From Sipunculus nudus (lineage: Eukaryota; Annelida; Sipuncula; Golfingiida; Sipunculidae), in the NCBI GenBank assembly GCA_026874595.1, contig CM049315.1, forward strand, positions 19,613,664 through 19,677,663: DNA of 64,000 nt, given 5' to 3'. The notes under the pieces were generated by a model. That model had not been told where the DNA came from and did no database searches. It was given only the letters and a program-made list of their open reading frames with translations. The position numbers were made by a program, and so were the translations under genes. Position 1 is the stretch's first letter; every line of letters begins with the position of its first letter. This document shows, in pieces, positions 48,362 to 60,176 of this stretch.

Positions 48362-51266
48362 CTGAGTAATATTTTAGATTTCCATGTTTCATCAGTCACT
48401 TATCTACCCTTTACATATAAACGGTTAAGTTCGTGTTTATCATAACTAAATAGTCACATGACTATGTCAACAGTCCAGTCAACAGTTGAACGACAATATT
48501 GACAAAACATTAAGGGATGGGGGACCAAATTCGCTGAATGAAAAATGTCATTGGAAATTAAATATTTTGGTGTTCGTCAAAAGGTAGCATAGCTGCTTGC
48601 AACTCTGTTGATACCTAGACATACCTGTTAGCCTCTACAAGACGAATGTTATGATCGGATAATCGCAAAAAAAATTTTATAACGTCGAATATTGGTAAAT
48701 TTCAGAGGAAATAAAAAAAGATACAAGCCAAACATATGCTCATGAAAAAAGTCTTATTTGTAAAATTCTTCCTTTGACTGTCTCGGAACAGTCAGTCAAT
48801 TGCAGGTGCCGGGTGGTACCAGTCAGATCGAAAACGTCTATGGTTGTTATTAAAAAAGGCAAGTCGCCTATTTTGAGAGGGGTATTATTAGATTAATATT
48901 ATTATTGAAATAAGTATGTATAATATTTAAAAAATTTTCACATGGAAACTATTTATACACCGTTTGTAGACATAGTTCGTTGTTCTGGTACAGTCAGTTT
49001 ACAGAGTAAATATGATATTAGAATTATCGAGACGTCTAAATTGTTAGAAATAGAGAAAAAAAAAAATGATTTTGGTGTATTGAGTGTCCTTTGGAGCTCG
49101 GTATGCAGACTTTCGATAAAGCTTAATGCGGATTCTCGTAAGTATCTATATTCTTTTATTGTCTTAGAATCATATGTTTTTGGGAGGTGGGAGTGCACGT
49201 GAGGTGATCTCTTGTCCAGTGAATTTGGTTTCACCTTAACCACTGTGGTTATTCACAATAAATGATAAAACATATATGGCGTTGTTTTGTTTTCAAGAAT
49301 GCACTTTCGTGTGTTACCATGGGAATAATCAGAATTTATAAAGTTTCAAATTCTCCACCTTATAAATCTACTCCAGAAAGATGAGTTGTTAAACTTGTCT
49401 TTAAGAACGTATCAGAATTAAGATGAGACTGGAAATTCAGTATGATTAATCAGTTAATCTGTCTATTTTGGGTTAAAACCCATATATCAGGGGTGGTTGG
49501 ACATATCGGGCTGAAAGTTTTCGTGTACACAGATCTTGCCTGGCTTCATTCTGTATAATATAGGACAACACATGTGGCGCCATCTTCGTGTAACATATTA
49601 TTTATAAAATCCAGAAATTCTAGCATATCTAAGATACTAGCATGGTTACATGAGGTTTCAATTATCGCATAAACTTTTTTATGTGAAATCTGTGACTCGT
49701 TAACTCTTGATTACTTGTTGTAAATGGAATAAAGTTTTCGAAATTGATATCGCGTAACAGATGACATTTACATGCATAAACATGACATTTTTTTATCGTT
49801 TGCAAATTGCTTTGATACGGTAATATTTAACAGCAGATATTTAGTGTTCATTCCTCTAAGAAGGATTAACGGAATTTTCCGAACTTTGCATTATTATTAA
49901 GTCACATGAACTGGTGCCTAATGGTTTCCTTAAACTCACTTTTTGTCTCCATTGTGATGCCAGTATTAATATTCTATATTACTTCAAGAGTCTCATGGAG
50001 GCCCTATAACATCTGTCTATTTTGGGTGAAAACCCATATATCAGGGGTGATTGGACATACCGGGCTGAAAGTTTGGGCGTACACAGATCTTGCCTTGCTT
50101 CATTCTGTATAATATAGGACAACACACGTGGCGCCATCTTCAATTAATTTGCCTGGCGTCCATTTTGTGCGTCTGTTTTGGGTGAATATCACACATTTCC
50201 GGAGGGTGATGCCCGTAGATCTTCGTTAAGTTTATCTTGTTCTTAAGACAGTGGGCTCCACATATAAGCATATTCGCGTCCATCCGCGTGTCTATTTTGA
50301 GTGAAAATCGCATCTCCATCATGGTCACCAGTATCCGCTGAAAATTACTCTTTTAATTAACATAAAGCGCTTAAAAATAAAATATAAAACATATGAGAAA
50401 TGTGTGCTTAAGCTACGCAATTTAAAATATTATAATTACAATTCCTCCAAAGCTTTTTTTAAAAGAAATGTCTTATTTCTTAAAAGACGGAGCTGAACTG
50501 TAAGATCAGAATAAGGTCGGATGGGGAGATAGTCGAATGAATGAATGTATAGAAATATTTTTCGTCTTTGTACAAAATACATTTTTTTCTTCTATATATT
50601 TACAAATTTTCACAGAATATTGTTGGAGGTGTGTCATGAAGTAAGACTTAGTTTAATTAATTAATAATATTTACTAAATAAAGACGTCCCATTTTCAGAC
50701 GTATAGTGTGTTTTCCGATTCGTGCTTTCATTGTAAAGATGAGTTATTAGCGAATCTCAAAATGCAACTACATCGGCCAACAGAAAAAAAGGATTGTTGA
50801 AAATTATGCACCAATATATTATGCCCACAGGGATGTCTAATATCACATAACAGCATCAGTTACTATTTACATCAGGTGCACATTACATCTGGTGCACATC
50901 AGCATCTCCAATTGGCTATCTTCTATTATCAAGTTAAAAATTTTTTGAATATCAGCATCGCCTAAACAATACGTAATAAGCAGTTGTATTTATGCTTCAC
51001 CACGTTACACCAACAGTATTGTCCAACTCCAACCTCATCAGAACACTGAAAGCATGAGTGTAACAATTTAAATCAGATACTCATTATATTTAGCAGAATG
51101 GCAGAATATTTAACTGGATATTGTTCCAAGATTCGTTAAGCCTTTTTGATACAATAAAAATGCATACAGTGGAATTTCCCAAAGTGCTGAGATATAACGT
51201 TTATTTTTTAGAAGATAGAAGATAGAAGGTACAATAGCATTTTATTAATTTCATTTATATTTGCAT
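48360..51266. other. Intergenic stretch with a duplicated ~135-bp segment
   Basis: A segment with landmarks TCTATTTTGGGT, AACCCATATATCAGGGGTG and ACACAGATCTTGCC occurs at about 49457-49590 and again at about 50012-50145, about 90% alike by eye. Nearby pieces (CATGAACTGGTGCCTAA, GCGTCCATTTTGTGCGTCTG) recall family A core sequence at 13430-13510. Other parts show no feature. Confidence 0.55.
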
Positions 51267-51954
51267 TTGAACTCTTGTTGTCATGCTAGCTAGGGGCTTT
51301 CTCGCCTGCCGGATTTCACGTGTACACCATGGTGTGTAGAGGCACGGCGATGTTTTTCTAGATGATTCCTGTAACGCGTGTTTACTGTGTATTTTGTTAG
51401 ACTGTTCGAGAAGTGGAAAATTCTCGGCTTGAGGTGAAAAGGTATATAAAGGGGCTGTATTTTAGAGCCGACAGAGAGCAGCAGAGAGGATTTCCAGCCG
51501 GCGCAGAAGCTTGTGTTAATTTCTGGGACCTTATCCGACGTGTGCGGCAATTATAGATTTTCTTCAGACTCTTGTTTGGACTTCAGTTTACTTTTGGGAT
51601 TGTTACAAGAGCTTTACATGGGACTGTCATTCTCCGAGAGTATACATTTAAAGAACTTATCGTTGTGACGGTGGTGGTATTCAGGTACACTTTGTGTATT
51701 TTACTGTGTGATTATATTGATTTGTTGTTATACCGCTGTTTTACTGTATAATTGTATTGATTTATGTATTGTTATGTTAGGGTTGTTTTAAGAATAAATT
51801 ATGGTTATTTGTTAACAAAAAACCACTGACTTCTTTATTCACTCCCCTAGACATTTCACGCTGCCTAGTGTTACAGAATCTGATTTTTTTATCTCCATTA
51901 CAAAATTTGTGTTCATCACGCATACGTGATCTGTTTATATTAGGTTCCGTAACA
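51267..51954 (+). repeat. 5' LTR of the Gmr1-like fossil
   Basis: It matches the 3' LTR from CTAGCTAGGGGCTTTCTCGC through to TTAGGTTCCGTAACA. A TATATAAA lies at about 51442 and an AATAAA at about 51793. Confidence 0.92.
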
Positions 51955-54900
51955 TAAAATTGGGGGCTCGTCTCAGATGCTTAATAGTTTTGACAATTTA
52001 TTAGACCTTGACCTGGACATTGTGCTATCATACATTATTTACAAGATTACATATTGTTTACAGTACATTGTTTACAGGATTTATCTCTGTGTTTTTTTGT
52101 TATTATTTTAACATCTTGACATGGCAGATTTCAAATCTGAGACATTTGTTGTCGATCCCGACCCTAATCAACTTGAACAGTTGTCAAAAGAACAGTTGTT
52201 GCGTTTGGGACAACACTTATGGCTAAATGTGAAAAAAAAACATTGAAAAAGCCTGATATCCTTGCTACAATCATGCAAGATTTAGTTAGCAAAGGTTTAT
52301 TTGAAGAGACTGAAGTTGAAACATAAAAATGACAGCCTTGGTCTGCAATTAGAATTAAAAAAGTTGGAAATGCAACATGAGCTAGCATTAAAAGAGAGGG
52401 AAGAACGGTTAGATAGAGAAAGACTAGAAAAAGTAATAGAAAGAGAAAGACTAGAAAAAGAAAAGGAAATTGAGTTAAAACGACTGGAGTTAGAAAGACT
52501 TAAACTAGTTCATAGTCTAAGTGCAACCCCAACTCACAGTTTTGATGTTACTAATCACATTAGACTTGTCCCACCTTTTCAAGAAAAAGAGGTTGATAAA
52601 TATTTCTTACACTTTAAGAAGGTAGCTGAAAATTTAAAATGGCCTAAGGAAAATTGGACCATGCTGTTACAAAGTTTATTGACTGGCAAGGCCAGAAAAA
52701 TTTTACAGAGCTTTCAATAGAAGCTGCTGCTGACTTTGACCTGGTAAAACGGTTAATCTTAAAAGGTTATGAGTTAGCTCCGGAGGCTTACCGCCATAAT
52801 TTCAGAAATTGGGAAAAGCGCAAAGAACAGACCTACGTCGAATTTGCTAGGACAAAAGAGCAGTTGTTTGATCGCTGGTGTAGTTCTAAAAATGTAATGA
52901 AAGATTATGACAATTTGCGCCAGTTGATTTTGCTTGAGGAATTTAAGCGCTGCATTAACGCAGATCTTAAAACTTTTTTTTGATGAGAAAAGTCCTGAAA
53001 CACTTGACATTGCTGCTCAATTAGCTGATGATTATTCATTAACACACAAAATGTCCTTTACTAGCAAATCAAACCAGTCATTCACAAACAAGAACGTAAA
53101 TCAGTATGGTCAAAAGAAGTTTAAAGCGCAGTCACCCAGTACTAGTAGACCTGATAGTTCAGCAAAGTCCATTGCTACATCTCAGTCCACGTCCACTGTG
53201 TCTAAGTCCAACAAAGACTAGTCATTTTCAAAGAAAATCTGTAATTACTGCAAGAAGGAAGGTCATCTAATATCTGACTGCTGGAAACTTGCAAATAAAC
53301 CAAATAGCAAACCTTCTGGTATTGTTTCAAAATCTATGCATAGCATAGTACAAGAGGCAGGCTCTTTTCATGTAAATAAGGGGTACAACTCCTTTTTTGA
53401 CTCCAATAAAGAGTTTGTTGCTACGGAGGCCCAAGTGCCGCCTGAATCCAAAGAAGAATCAGTCGCTTGCGGGGTAAAATCTCAGTTGATTCCTGCGAGG
53501 AATTAAATAAGGCCAGGTCCTTTCAAGACTCCTGCGAGGAGTATTCTCTGGATAAGGCTAAGTCCTTTTATGACTCTTGCGAGAGTATTTCAAATGAGGC
53601 CAGGTCCTCTTATAACAAACAGAAGTTTGTTTCTGCTGAGGAAAATTCCTCTGTTGACTCCCTTGAGGAGTTTGATGATAAAAAGGAAGGAGATTCCTCA
53701 AATGACTCAGAGAAAGAGTTTATGACTGACACTGTCAATGTCAGTTCTTTGTTTGATAAGGTTGAGGTAGTAGATTCCTCTCTTGACTCTGAAGTGGAGT
53801 TATTTGAGCCATTCATACATGATGGTTTTTTAACAATTTCAAGTGTATATCAGATTCTACCCCTGTTAGAATTTTGAGTGACACTGGTTCAGGCCAGAAT
53901 TTCATGTTAGCAAACACTTTGTCATTTTCTAATAGGTCCTTTACTGGTGCACATGCACTTGTTAATGGTGTGTTTTCAGACAGGCACACTTCAATTCCGC
54001 TTCACAGTATCCATTTAAAGTCAGATTTGATTTCCGGGAATATTATTGTGGGCATAAGAACTACTTTACCCTTTAAAGGAATTCAGTTTCTACTAGGCAA
54101 TGATGTTGCAGGTGACAAAGTACAGCCTGTACCAATAGTGACTTGATCAGGACACTGATCTGGAAAGTCAGGAAATTCCTGGTTTGTATCCTTCATGTGC
54201 TGTAACTAGATCTATGGCCAAGAAAAACACACATGAGGAAAATGGTCCAGATAATAACACTCTGGGAGTCGCTAGTGACTCGTCTTAAGACTCGCCCGTA
54301 CAGGATGCAGCATTCTCAAGGTCAGAATATATAACGGAACAGCATAAGGACCCTGATATTTCATGTTTGTTTCCCAGGGCAGTTTCTAAAGATGAGCTAT
54401 CACAGAACCAAGTTTGTTTCTATGTCAAAAATGGAGTGCTTATGCGTAAATGGCGACCACCTGATGTATGCGCTGATGATGAGTGGGCCATCAATCATCA
54501 AATAGTAATGCCCAAAGCTTTCGCAGTGAAGTTCTAAGCATGGCACATGAGGCTCCTTTGTCTGGCAATTTAGGTATAAATAAAACTTATCAGAAAGTTA
54601 GTACACACTTCTATTGGCCTTACCTCAGGAAAGATGTTGTACAACATTGTAAATCATGCCATACATGCCAGATGGTAGGCAAGCCCTATCAGAATTCCCC
54701 TAAGTTTATGTTACTTAATCAGTCAGGCCTATCATTGTCTTCAGTGATCACAATCCCCTCACGTTCATGAACAAGTTGAAGTGTAAAAATCAAAGATTGT
54801 TGAGATGGAGTTTGTTCTTACAGGATTACAATCTTGACATCATACACATTAAAGGGAAAGATAATGTACTTGCTGATTGCTTATCGAGATGTTTATGAAA

Positions 54901-55030
54901 TGTTGTAAACAGAATGTTTATGTAATGTTGTAAATAAGATGATTTTTGGGATGTTGTAAACATTTAGTGATTGTGATCGCAAAAAGAAAGTTTTCCGTGA
55001 AAACTTTCTTTTTTCTTACAGGAGGGGGAG

Positions 55031-55815
55031 TGTTACAGGTGCACTTTTTATTGTATGACACGGGCGTAACTCGTGTTGTGGCACTCGTGTCTGGCCGCGT
55101 ATTGCATTCTGTGTTTAATCCGTGCGGTTGAACTCTCGTTGTTATGCTAGCTAGGGGCTTTCTCGCCTGCCGGAGATCACGTGTACACCATGGTGTGTAG
55201 AGGCACGGCGATGTTTTTCTAGATGGTTCCTGTAACGCGTGTTTACTGTGTATTATGTTAGACTGTTCGAGAAGTGGAAAATTCTCGGCTTGAGGTGAAA
55301 AGGTATATAAAGAGGCTGTGTTTTAGAGCCGACAGAGAGCAGCAGAGAAGATTTTCAGCGGACGCAGAAGCGTGTGTCAGTGTGTGGGACCTTATCCGAC
55401 GTGTGCGGCAATTATAGATTTTCTTCAGACTCTTGTTTGGACTTCAGTTTACTTTTGGGATTGTTACAAGAGCTTTACATGGGACTGTCATTCTCCGAGA
55501 GTATACATTTAAAGAACTTATCGTTGTGACGGTGGTGGTATTCAGGTAATGTGCACTTTGTGTATTTTACTATGTGATTGTATTGATTTGTTGCTATACC
55601 GCTGTTTTACTGTATAATTGTATTGATTTAGTGTATTGTAATGTTAGGGTTGTTTTAAGAATAAATTATGGTTATTTGTTAACAAAAAAACACTGACTTC
55701 TTTATTAATTCCCTAGACATTTCACGCAGTGTTACAGAATCTGATTTTTTTATCTCCATTACAAAATTTGTGTTCATCACGCATACGTGATCTGTTTATA
55801 TTAGGTTCCGTAACA
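55031..55815 (+). repeat. 3' LTR of the Gmr1-like fossil
   Basis: It begins TGTTACAGGTGC directly after a purine tract and ends GGTTCCGTAACA. By eye it differs from the 5' LTR at roughly two dozen positions plus a few short gaps. Confidence 0.92.
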
Positions 55816-56645
55816 AAATGCAAAGCTACTGGTACCTCTGCATTTAAATGCAAATGCGACATTTTCAAATGCATTTTCATTTGAACCCAACCCTGATAAG
55901 AAGGCCCTGCTTGAACCCGCTTAATCCGCCACTTGTATGTCGTCTGTCTCTCTCCCCCTCAGACGTTTGCCTGAAGGTCACAGAGCACTTGTGTTAACGA
56001 ATGCTAACAGTTTATTAGCTGTCTTGTTATGGTACTAAACTAAATCCTATAGTTATATGCCAGTGGGTAAACTACAAACGCCTTAGTCTCATTACATGTT
56101 TGTTCGGGGTCATTTGAGCGAGAGTCTCAAATCCTGAACACACGCGTCGTTTACCCAGGGTGTCTTGACAAAAGTGCAGACATCTTGATTGTCCCTGTTA
56201 TACAAGCTAGTCAATTGACTGCCAGAGTGGCATGCTATCTTAAATCGAGAACCACACTTTAAATTTCTATGAGAATGCAAATAATTTCGTAATTTTTTGC
56301 GTCTCACGGCTGCAGTAAAATTTTCATGTAAAACAAACCAGACCGATCGTGAGATATGCTGATGTACTTTCTAAAACCACAACTAATTTCTTCGAAAAAA
56401 TACGTTATATCTCAGCATATTGGGAAATTCCCCTGTATTTTTTTTATTTCTTACAGCATACAAGCATGTATATCCCACAGGTTATAGGGACAACAGCCAA
56501 CTTGTGCGAGGCACAGGAACTGATTGGTGACCATGGAGATGAGATTCACACTTTGTATGTCCACATGTATTCTGTTGTGTTAATTGTTCAATCGAAGTTT
56601 AATCTTATAAGATTAATGGGTGTTTACAATATATATCTCATAACA

Positions 56646-56700
56646 ATGGACGGATACCCGTGGCAGTACGGTTTCCGGTATAACTTGTATCACGACTCAA
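56646..56700 (+). CDS. Candidate small gene, exon 1 (ATG)
   Basis: ATG in a good context (ACAATGG) opens 18 codons, MDGYPWQYGFRYNLYHDS, and leaves in phase 1 at CTCAA|GTAGGT. It joins in frame to 57666. I do not recognise the protein. It is aromatic-rich with no signal peptide. An upstream open segment with splice-like edges (56461-56553, IPQVIGTTANLCEAQELIG) might be an earlier exon of the same gene, but its phase does not join cleanly. Further evidence is given under the last exon. Confidence 0.35.
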
Positions 56701-57665
56701 GTAGGTCTATACCAGTCCAACATAAATGCTTTATACAAGGCAAACCTCTTGAAGCAATATGGTACAATTAATCTACCGGCGATAATATGCAAACTCAAAC
56801 ACGAATATTCAATTTAGTTCAAACTTAATTTATAGCAAAAAAAAATTACGTGTACTATTTAACAAATCTCTTTAATGATACTGCCGCTCGTCCAAATCAA
56901 AGGTTGAATTCACAGCTTGTGAACATTTGACCTATTATGGACTTTTTAAGTCTACACAGATTAAAAATTTAGCCTTACAGACGTGAATACAAATGTCTTG
57001 GCATGACTAAATCATAGATATTAGGTGTATACTTGTATACAAAAAAGTGAATAAAATACTGATAATATATATCCTAGCATATGATAATATATATTTTTTA
57101 TTTGATATGAATGGTAAGAACATGCAACATCTTCTTGACTCACAGGTTTGCATCTCATTTAGGCATGGAAATGTCACTGTAATATAATTCATATGTAAAG
57201 TTGAACCAAAGTAATCCGTTGTATGAATATAAATATTACAATATCAGCATGTTACATATCAACAAATTATTAATATTTATGTGTCCTAGACGAACAATTC
57301 TAACTGCAGTACGATGAAGATATTCTTTTAGTTCAGGACAAAAGAGTTTAAGTAATCAGTTCTCTGTTAAATAATGTTTTCTTTGGAATGTTTTACAGAC
57401 CCGTCATTTTAAGCCCCCCCCCCCCCATCCGAAAAATATATTGAACTTTTTAAATAAGCTGATATTCATTGAGATTTTTTAAGTAATCAGCAAACTGTTT
57501 TCTGAATACAACCATCTCTCTAACTCTTCTTGAAATAGAAGATTAGGGAAGATTATTATAAAGAAAATTCGATGTAAATAGTTCAGAGTGTGCGATGGTT
57601 AACGACAAATATATATATACAATTGTGTTAAATTGGTCACTTCTTCAATTAAATCTAGGTTCTAG

Positions 57666-57773
57666 GAGTTCAGCATGTGGGACGCTTCTCTTCAAACCAA
57701 GACTGCATACAGGGGTATACTGTGCACGTCCCCTACAACAACATTCACAAATGGCAGAACAGACTGAACCTGG
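57666..57773 (+). CDS. Candidate small gene, exon 2
   Basis: The acceptor is AGGTTCTAG (an alternative acceptor lies 7 bp upstream) and the donor CCTGG|GTAACG. In the joining frame it reads VQHVGRFSSNQDCIQGYTV then HVPYNNIHKWQNRLNL, a composition rich in N, Q, H and Y that looks protein-like. Entry is in phase 1 and exit in phase 1. A different frame here gives a 60-codon ORF, which I judge a shadow. Confidence 0.4.
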
Positions 57774-57931
57774 GTAACGCCCATGTTGATCAAATGTTTA
57801 TTGAAAGTAAAATGGACATTACAGTCATATAGCCTGAAATGGGGATTTACGTCACAACTTTGGACTTAGATATCCATATTTAAGTAAATACAGGGTTCCG
57901 TTCAGGAATCGGAATATTCCATTGTTGACAG

Positions 57932-58017
57932 CCAGACCGCCCGGGCCAGGAGGACCTGTACATATCAAGTCCCGGTACTTTGTTCCCGGGGCCAATGTCC
58001 TACCCTTCAAGTCATAG
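57932..58017 (+). CDS. Candidate small gene, last exon with stop
   Basis: The acceptor is CCATTGTTGACAG. It reads ARPPGPGGPVHIKSRYFVPG then ANVLPFKS and TAG. The phase matches exon 2, across a 158-bp intron. Spliced, the three exons give an 82-residue protein. Local GC content is higher than in the flanks. It could belong to a longer gene with exons upstream. The family is unknown to me, and its short, basic, Pro/Tyr/Asn-rich character with Pro-Gly turns is all that can be said. Confidence 0.4.
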
Positions 58018-58309
58018 TTCGTACCAGGGTTTATTCAACCCTTTATATGGATATTATGTTGTGTCTCTTTACTGTGTGTGTCCTCATATATCAGGTGTCT
58101 AACAAGTTCAGCAGTCTTGAATTCTGCTGTGGTCAAACCTTTGCGTGTTCCCCTGTATCCTAAATGCCCTTCCATACGTTCGGCCCTGTTATATTACATA
58201 CATGGCTTCTTTCAAGTTCTTTGTCAGAGGTATGGAGTATGATTGTTTGATTTTATATACTAGTGTTCCGTCAAAGCGGAAAAGTTAAATGCGAGCACGT
58301 TTAAATGTC

Positions 58310-60115
58310 AACTATAACTATATTTATTTCATATAGCGCAATTTTTACACGTATGTTTCAAATGCGCTTTACAACTAAAACATCATAATTAAAAATAGAA
58401 CCATATTTTTACGAAATTATCAATGACACTGAAAAGTTAAATAGTTATATCTGTAAAAATATTATAAAAATATTAAGGTATAGTATTTTACCTTAAAAAA
58501 AGTAAGCTTTAATGTCCTTCTTAAATTGTTCAATATGTGATATTGCTTTCAGTTCATCTGGAATGCTATTCCATAGCTCTTGACCACAAACACTGAAAGA
58601 TCGCGAAGCAAATGTTTCCGTTTTGTAGAAGGTACTACGAGCCTTCTTACACCCCTGTCAGATCTAAGCCCTAATCTGCCTGGTTTCTGTACCTCTATCA
58701 ATTTCTTAAGGTAATCTGGTGCAGTTCCTTCTAAACATTTGAAAACAACGGTCAAGACTTTATGTTCTATGTGAGCACGAATAGGTAACCAGTGTAATGC
58801 CCTACCAGCTTCAGTTCCACTTTCGTATTTTTCCTTGGTTAATACTAATTTTGCACACGTAGCTTTTTAAATGATCTCTCTGGTAAGCCAAATAAAATTC
58901 CATTGCAATAGTCAAGGTGAGACAGGACTAGTCCACGAACTAATGAGTGAGTTGCTTCCATAGTGAGTATGGATCTGATCTGCTTAATTCTATGAATATT
59001 ATGCACTGCAGTTCTACATTTCAGTGAAATGTGATGTTTGAAACTTAGCTGCTTGTCCAGCCAAGCTCCCAAATAGTTAATAGTATCTGAAAGTTCAACG
59101 TGTTCTGTATTTACATTTAGCTGAGATAAGGTGCACTTGGATAACTGTCCATTGTTACCAAACATAATGAATTCTGTCTTGGAACTATTCATTTTTAGTC
59201 TGTTTGAGTCCATCCACGTTTAAATGTCTTTCGCACAAGTTTCCAGTTTTCGGATGGTGGCGTTCTCTGCTTGACGACTGTTAGCATTGAGAGAACACTT
59301 AATGGCATGGTCATCTGCATATCAATGAAGTTGGATGTGTCCTGGAATAACTTCCTGTATTGTACTGGCATACGCCAGGTAAAGGATTGGCCCTGCACAA
59401 CTTCCTTGGGGAACCGAAAAAGTTAGGTCCATATTCCTTGAAAATTTCTCATCTATTTCACTTTACATGAGCTGGGTCTTAGGTAACTGTCAAACCATTC
59501 CAGAACTTTTCCATTTATACCGAATTTATTGTATAGCACTTTTAATAAAACTGAGTGATCAACCGTGTCAAAGGCAGCTGACAGATCTATTGCCATCATT
59601 GCTGTAAATTCCTGACGTTCCATCGCCCATAACATGTCGTTAGTCAGTTTGATTAGTGTAGTTTCACACGAGTAATTTGCTCTGTATGCTGATTGATAAT
59701 CAGGCATTAATTCTTGGCTCTTAGTATATTGATTAAAATTCAGACATGGCTGCTTTCTCGAGTACCTTTGATAAAAATGGTAAATTACTCACAGGTCTGT
59801 AATTTGAAGATATTAATTCAAGACCAATTTTTTTAGAAGGGGGCGTACTATAGCCTCCTTCCAATTTCTGGGAAATCTCCCTTCATCAAATGAAATGTTA
59901 ATAATGTCTGTTAATTTGCTGATCACTGCTGAAAGCATTTCCTTCAGAAGAACAGTTGGCAGTGCATCTGTTTCACAGCTCTTACTTGGCAAACTATTGA
60001 GGCCTGAAGTTATTTAAAGATTTTACATCTTTTCTTGTAGGCTGATATTGTGGAAATACCTTTTGGCAGTGGATTGTCATTATTTACACCTGTAATCTCA
60101 GTGACAAGCTTGTAC
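58310..60115 (-). pseudogene. 5'-truncated LINE (CR1/L2/Rex-like) reverse transcriptase
   Basis: Reading on the minus strand, the order is a segment with RPVSNLPFLSKVLEKAAM (about 59790), DYQSAYRANYSCETTLIKLT, and MAIDLSAAFDTVDHSVLL (motif A intact, about 59600). PQGSCAGP (about 59410) and YADDHAIK (motif C intact, about 59320) follow. Then come SKTEFIMFGNN, INYLGAWLDKQLSFKHHI, LVLSHLDYCNGILFGLP, and near 58550 GQELWNSIPDELKAI-like and FKKDIKAYFF tails. The 3' end near 58320 has GCGCTATATGAAATAAATA, typical of CR1/L2-like tails. There are frameshifts between the motif A, C and thumb segments, so it is inactive. The 5' half is absent and it abuts an AT microsatellite. Confidence 0.88.
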
Positions 60116-60116
60116 A

Positions 60117-60120
<4 letters not shown>

Positions 60121-60172
<52 letters not shown>
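60121..60172. repeat. (AT)n microsatellite
   Basis: A pure AT run at the truncated 5' side of the minus-strand LINE. Confidence 0.95.

Positions 60173-60176
<4 letters not shown>

Larger units (their letters stand above)
51267..55815 (+). mobile_element. LTR retrotransposon fossil, Gmr1-like Ty3/gypsy order (broken)
   Basis: The LTRs lie at 51267-51954 and 55031-55815 and are about 95-97% alike by eye, so the element is fairly young. The 3' LTR is bounded by TGTTAC/GTAACA and has a TATATAAA and an AATAAA. After the 5' LTR, TGGGGGCTCGTC fits a tRNA-Pro-type primer site, and GGAGGGGGAG precedes the 3' LTR. Recognisable parts in order are Gag with a charged coiled coil (about 52121-52510), a SCAN-like capsid region (about 52650-53070), a CCHC knuckle (53240-53281), a protease DTGSG (about 53880), an integrase zinc-binding region (about 54540-54690) and an RNase H tail (about 54770-54897). 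Integrase before RNase H is the Gmr1 order. It is broken in several places and lacks much of pol. Confidence 0.88.

Noticed and set aside
56349-56771. 140-codon ORF as a single-exon gene
   Set aside because: It mixes intron-like and exon-like sequence. Only short parts look coding, with splice-like edges. The upstream part (IPQVIGTTANLCEAQELIG) might be an exon, but no phase-consistent partner was found.
57595-57777. 60-codon + ORF
   Set aside because: It is a different frame of candidate exon 2. The frame that joins the neighbouring segments looks more protein-like.
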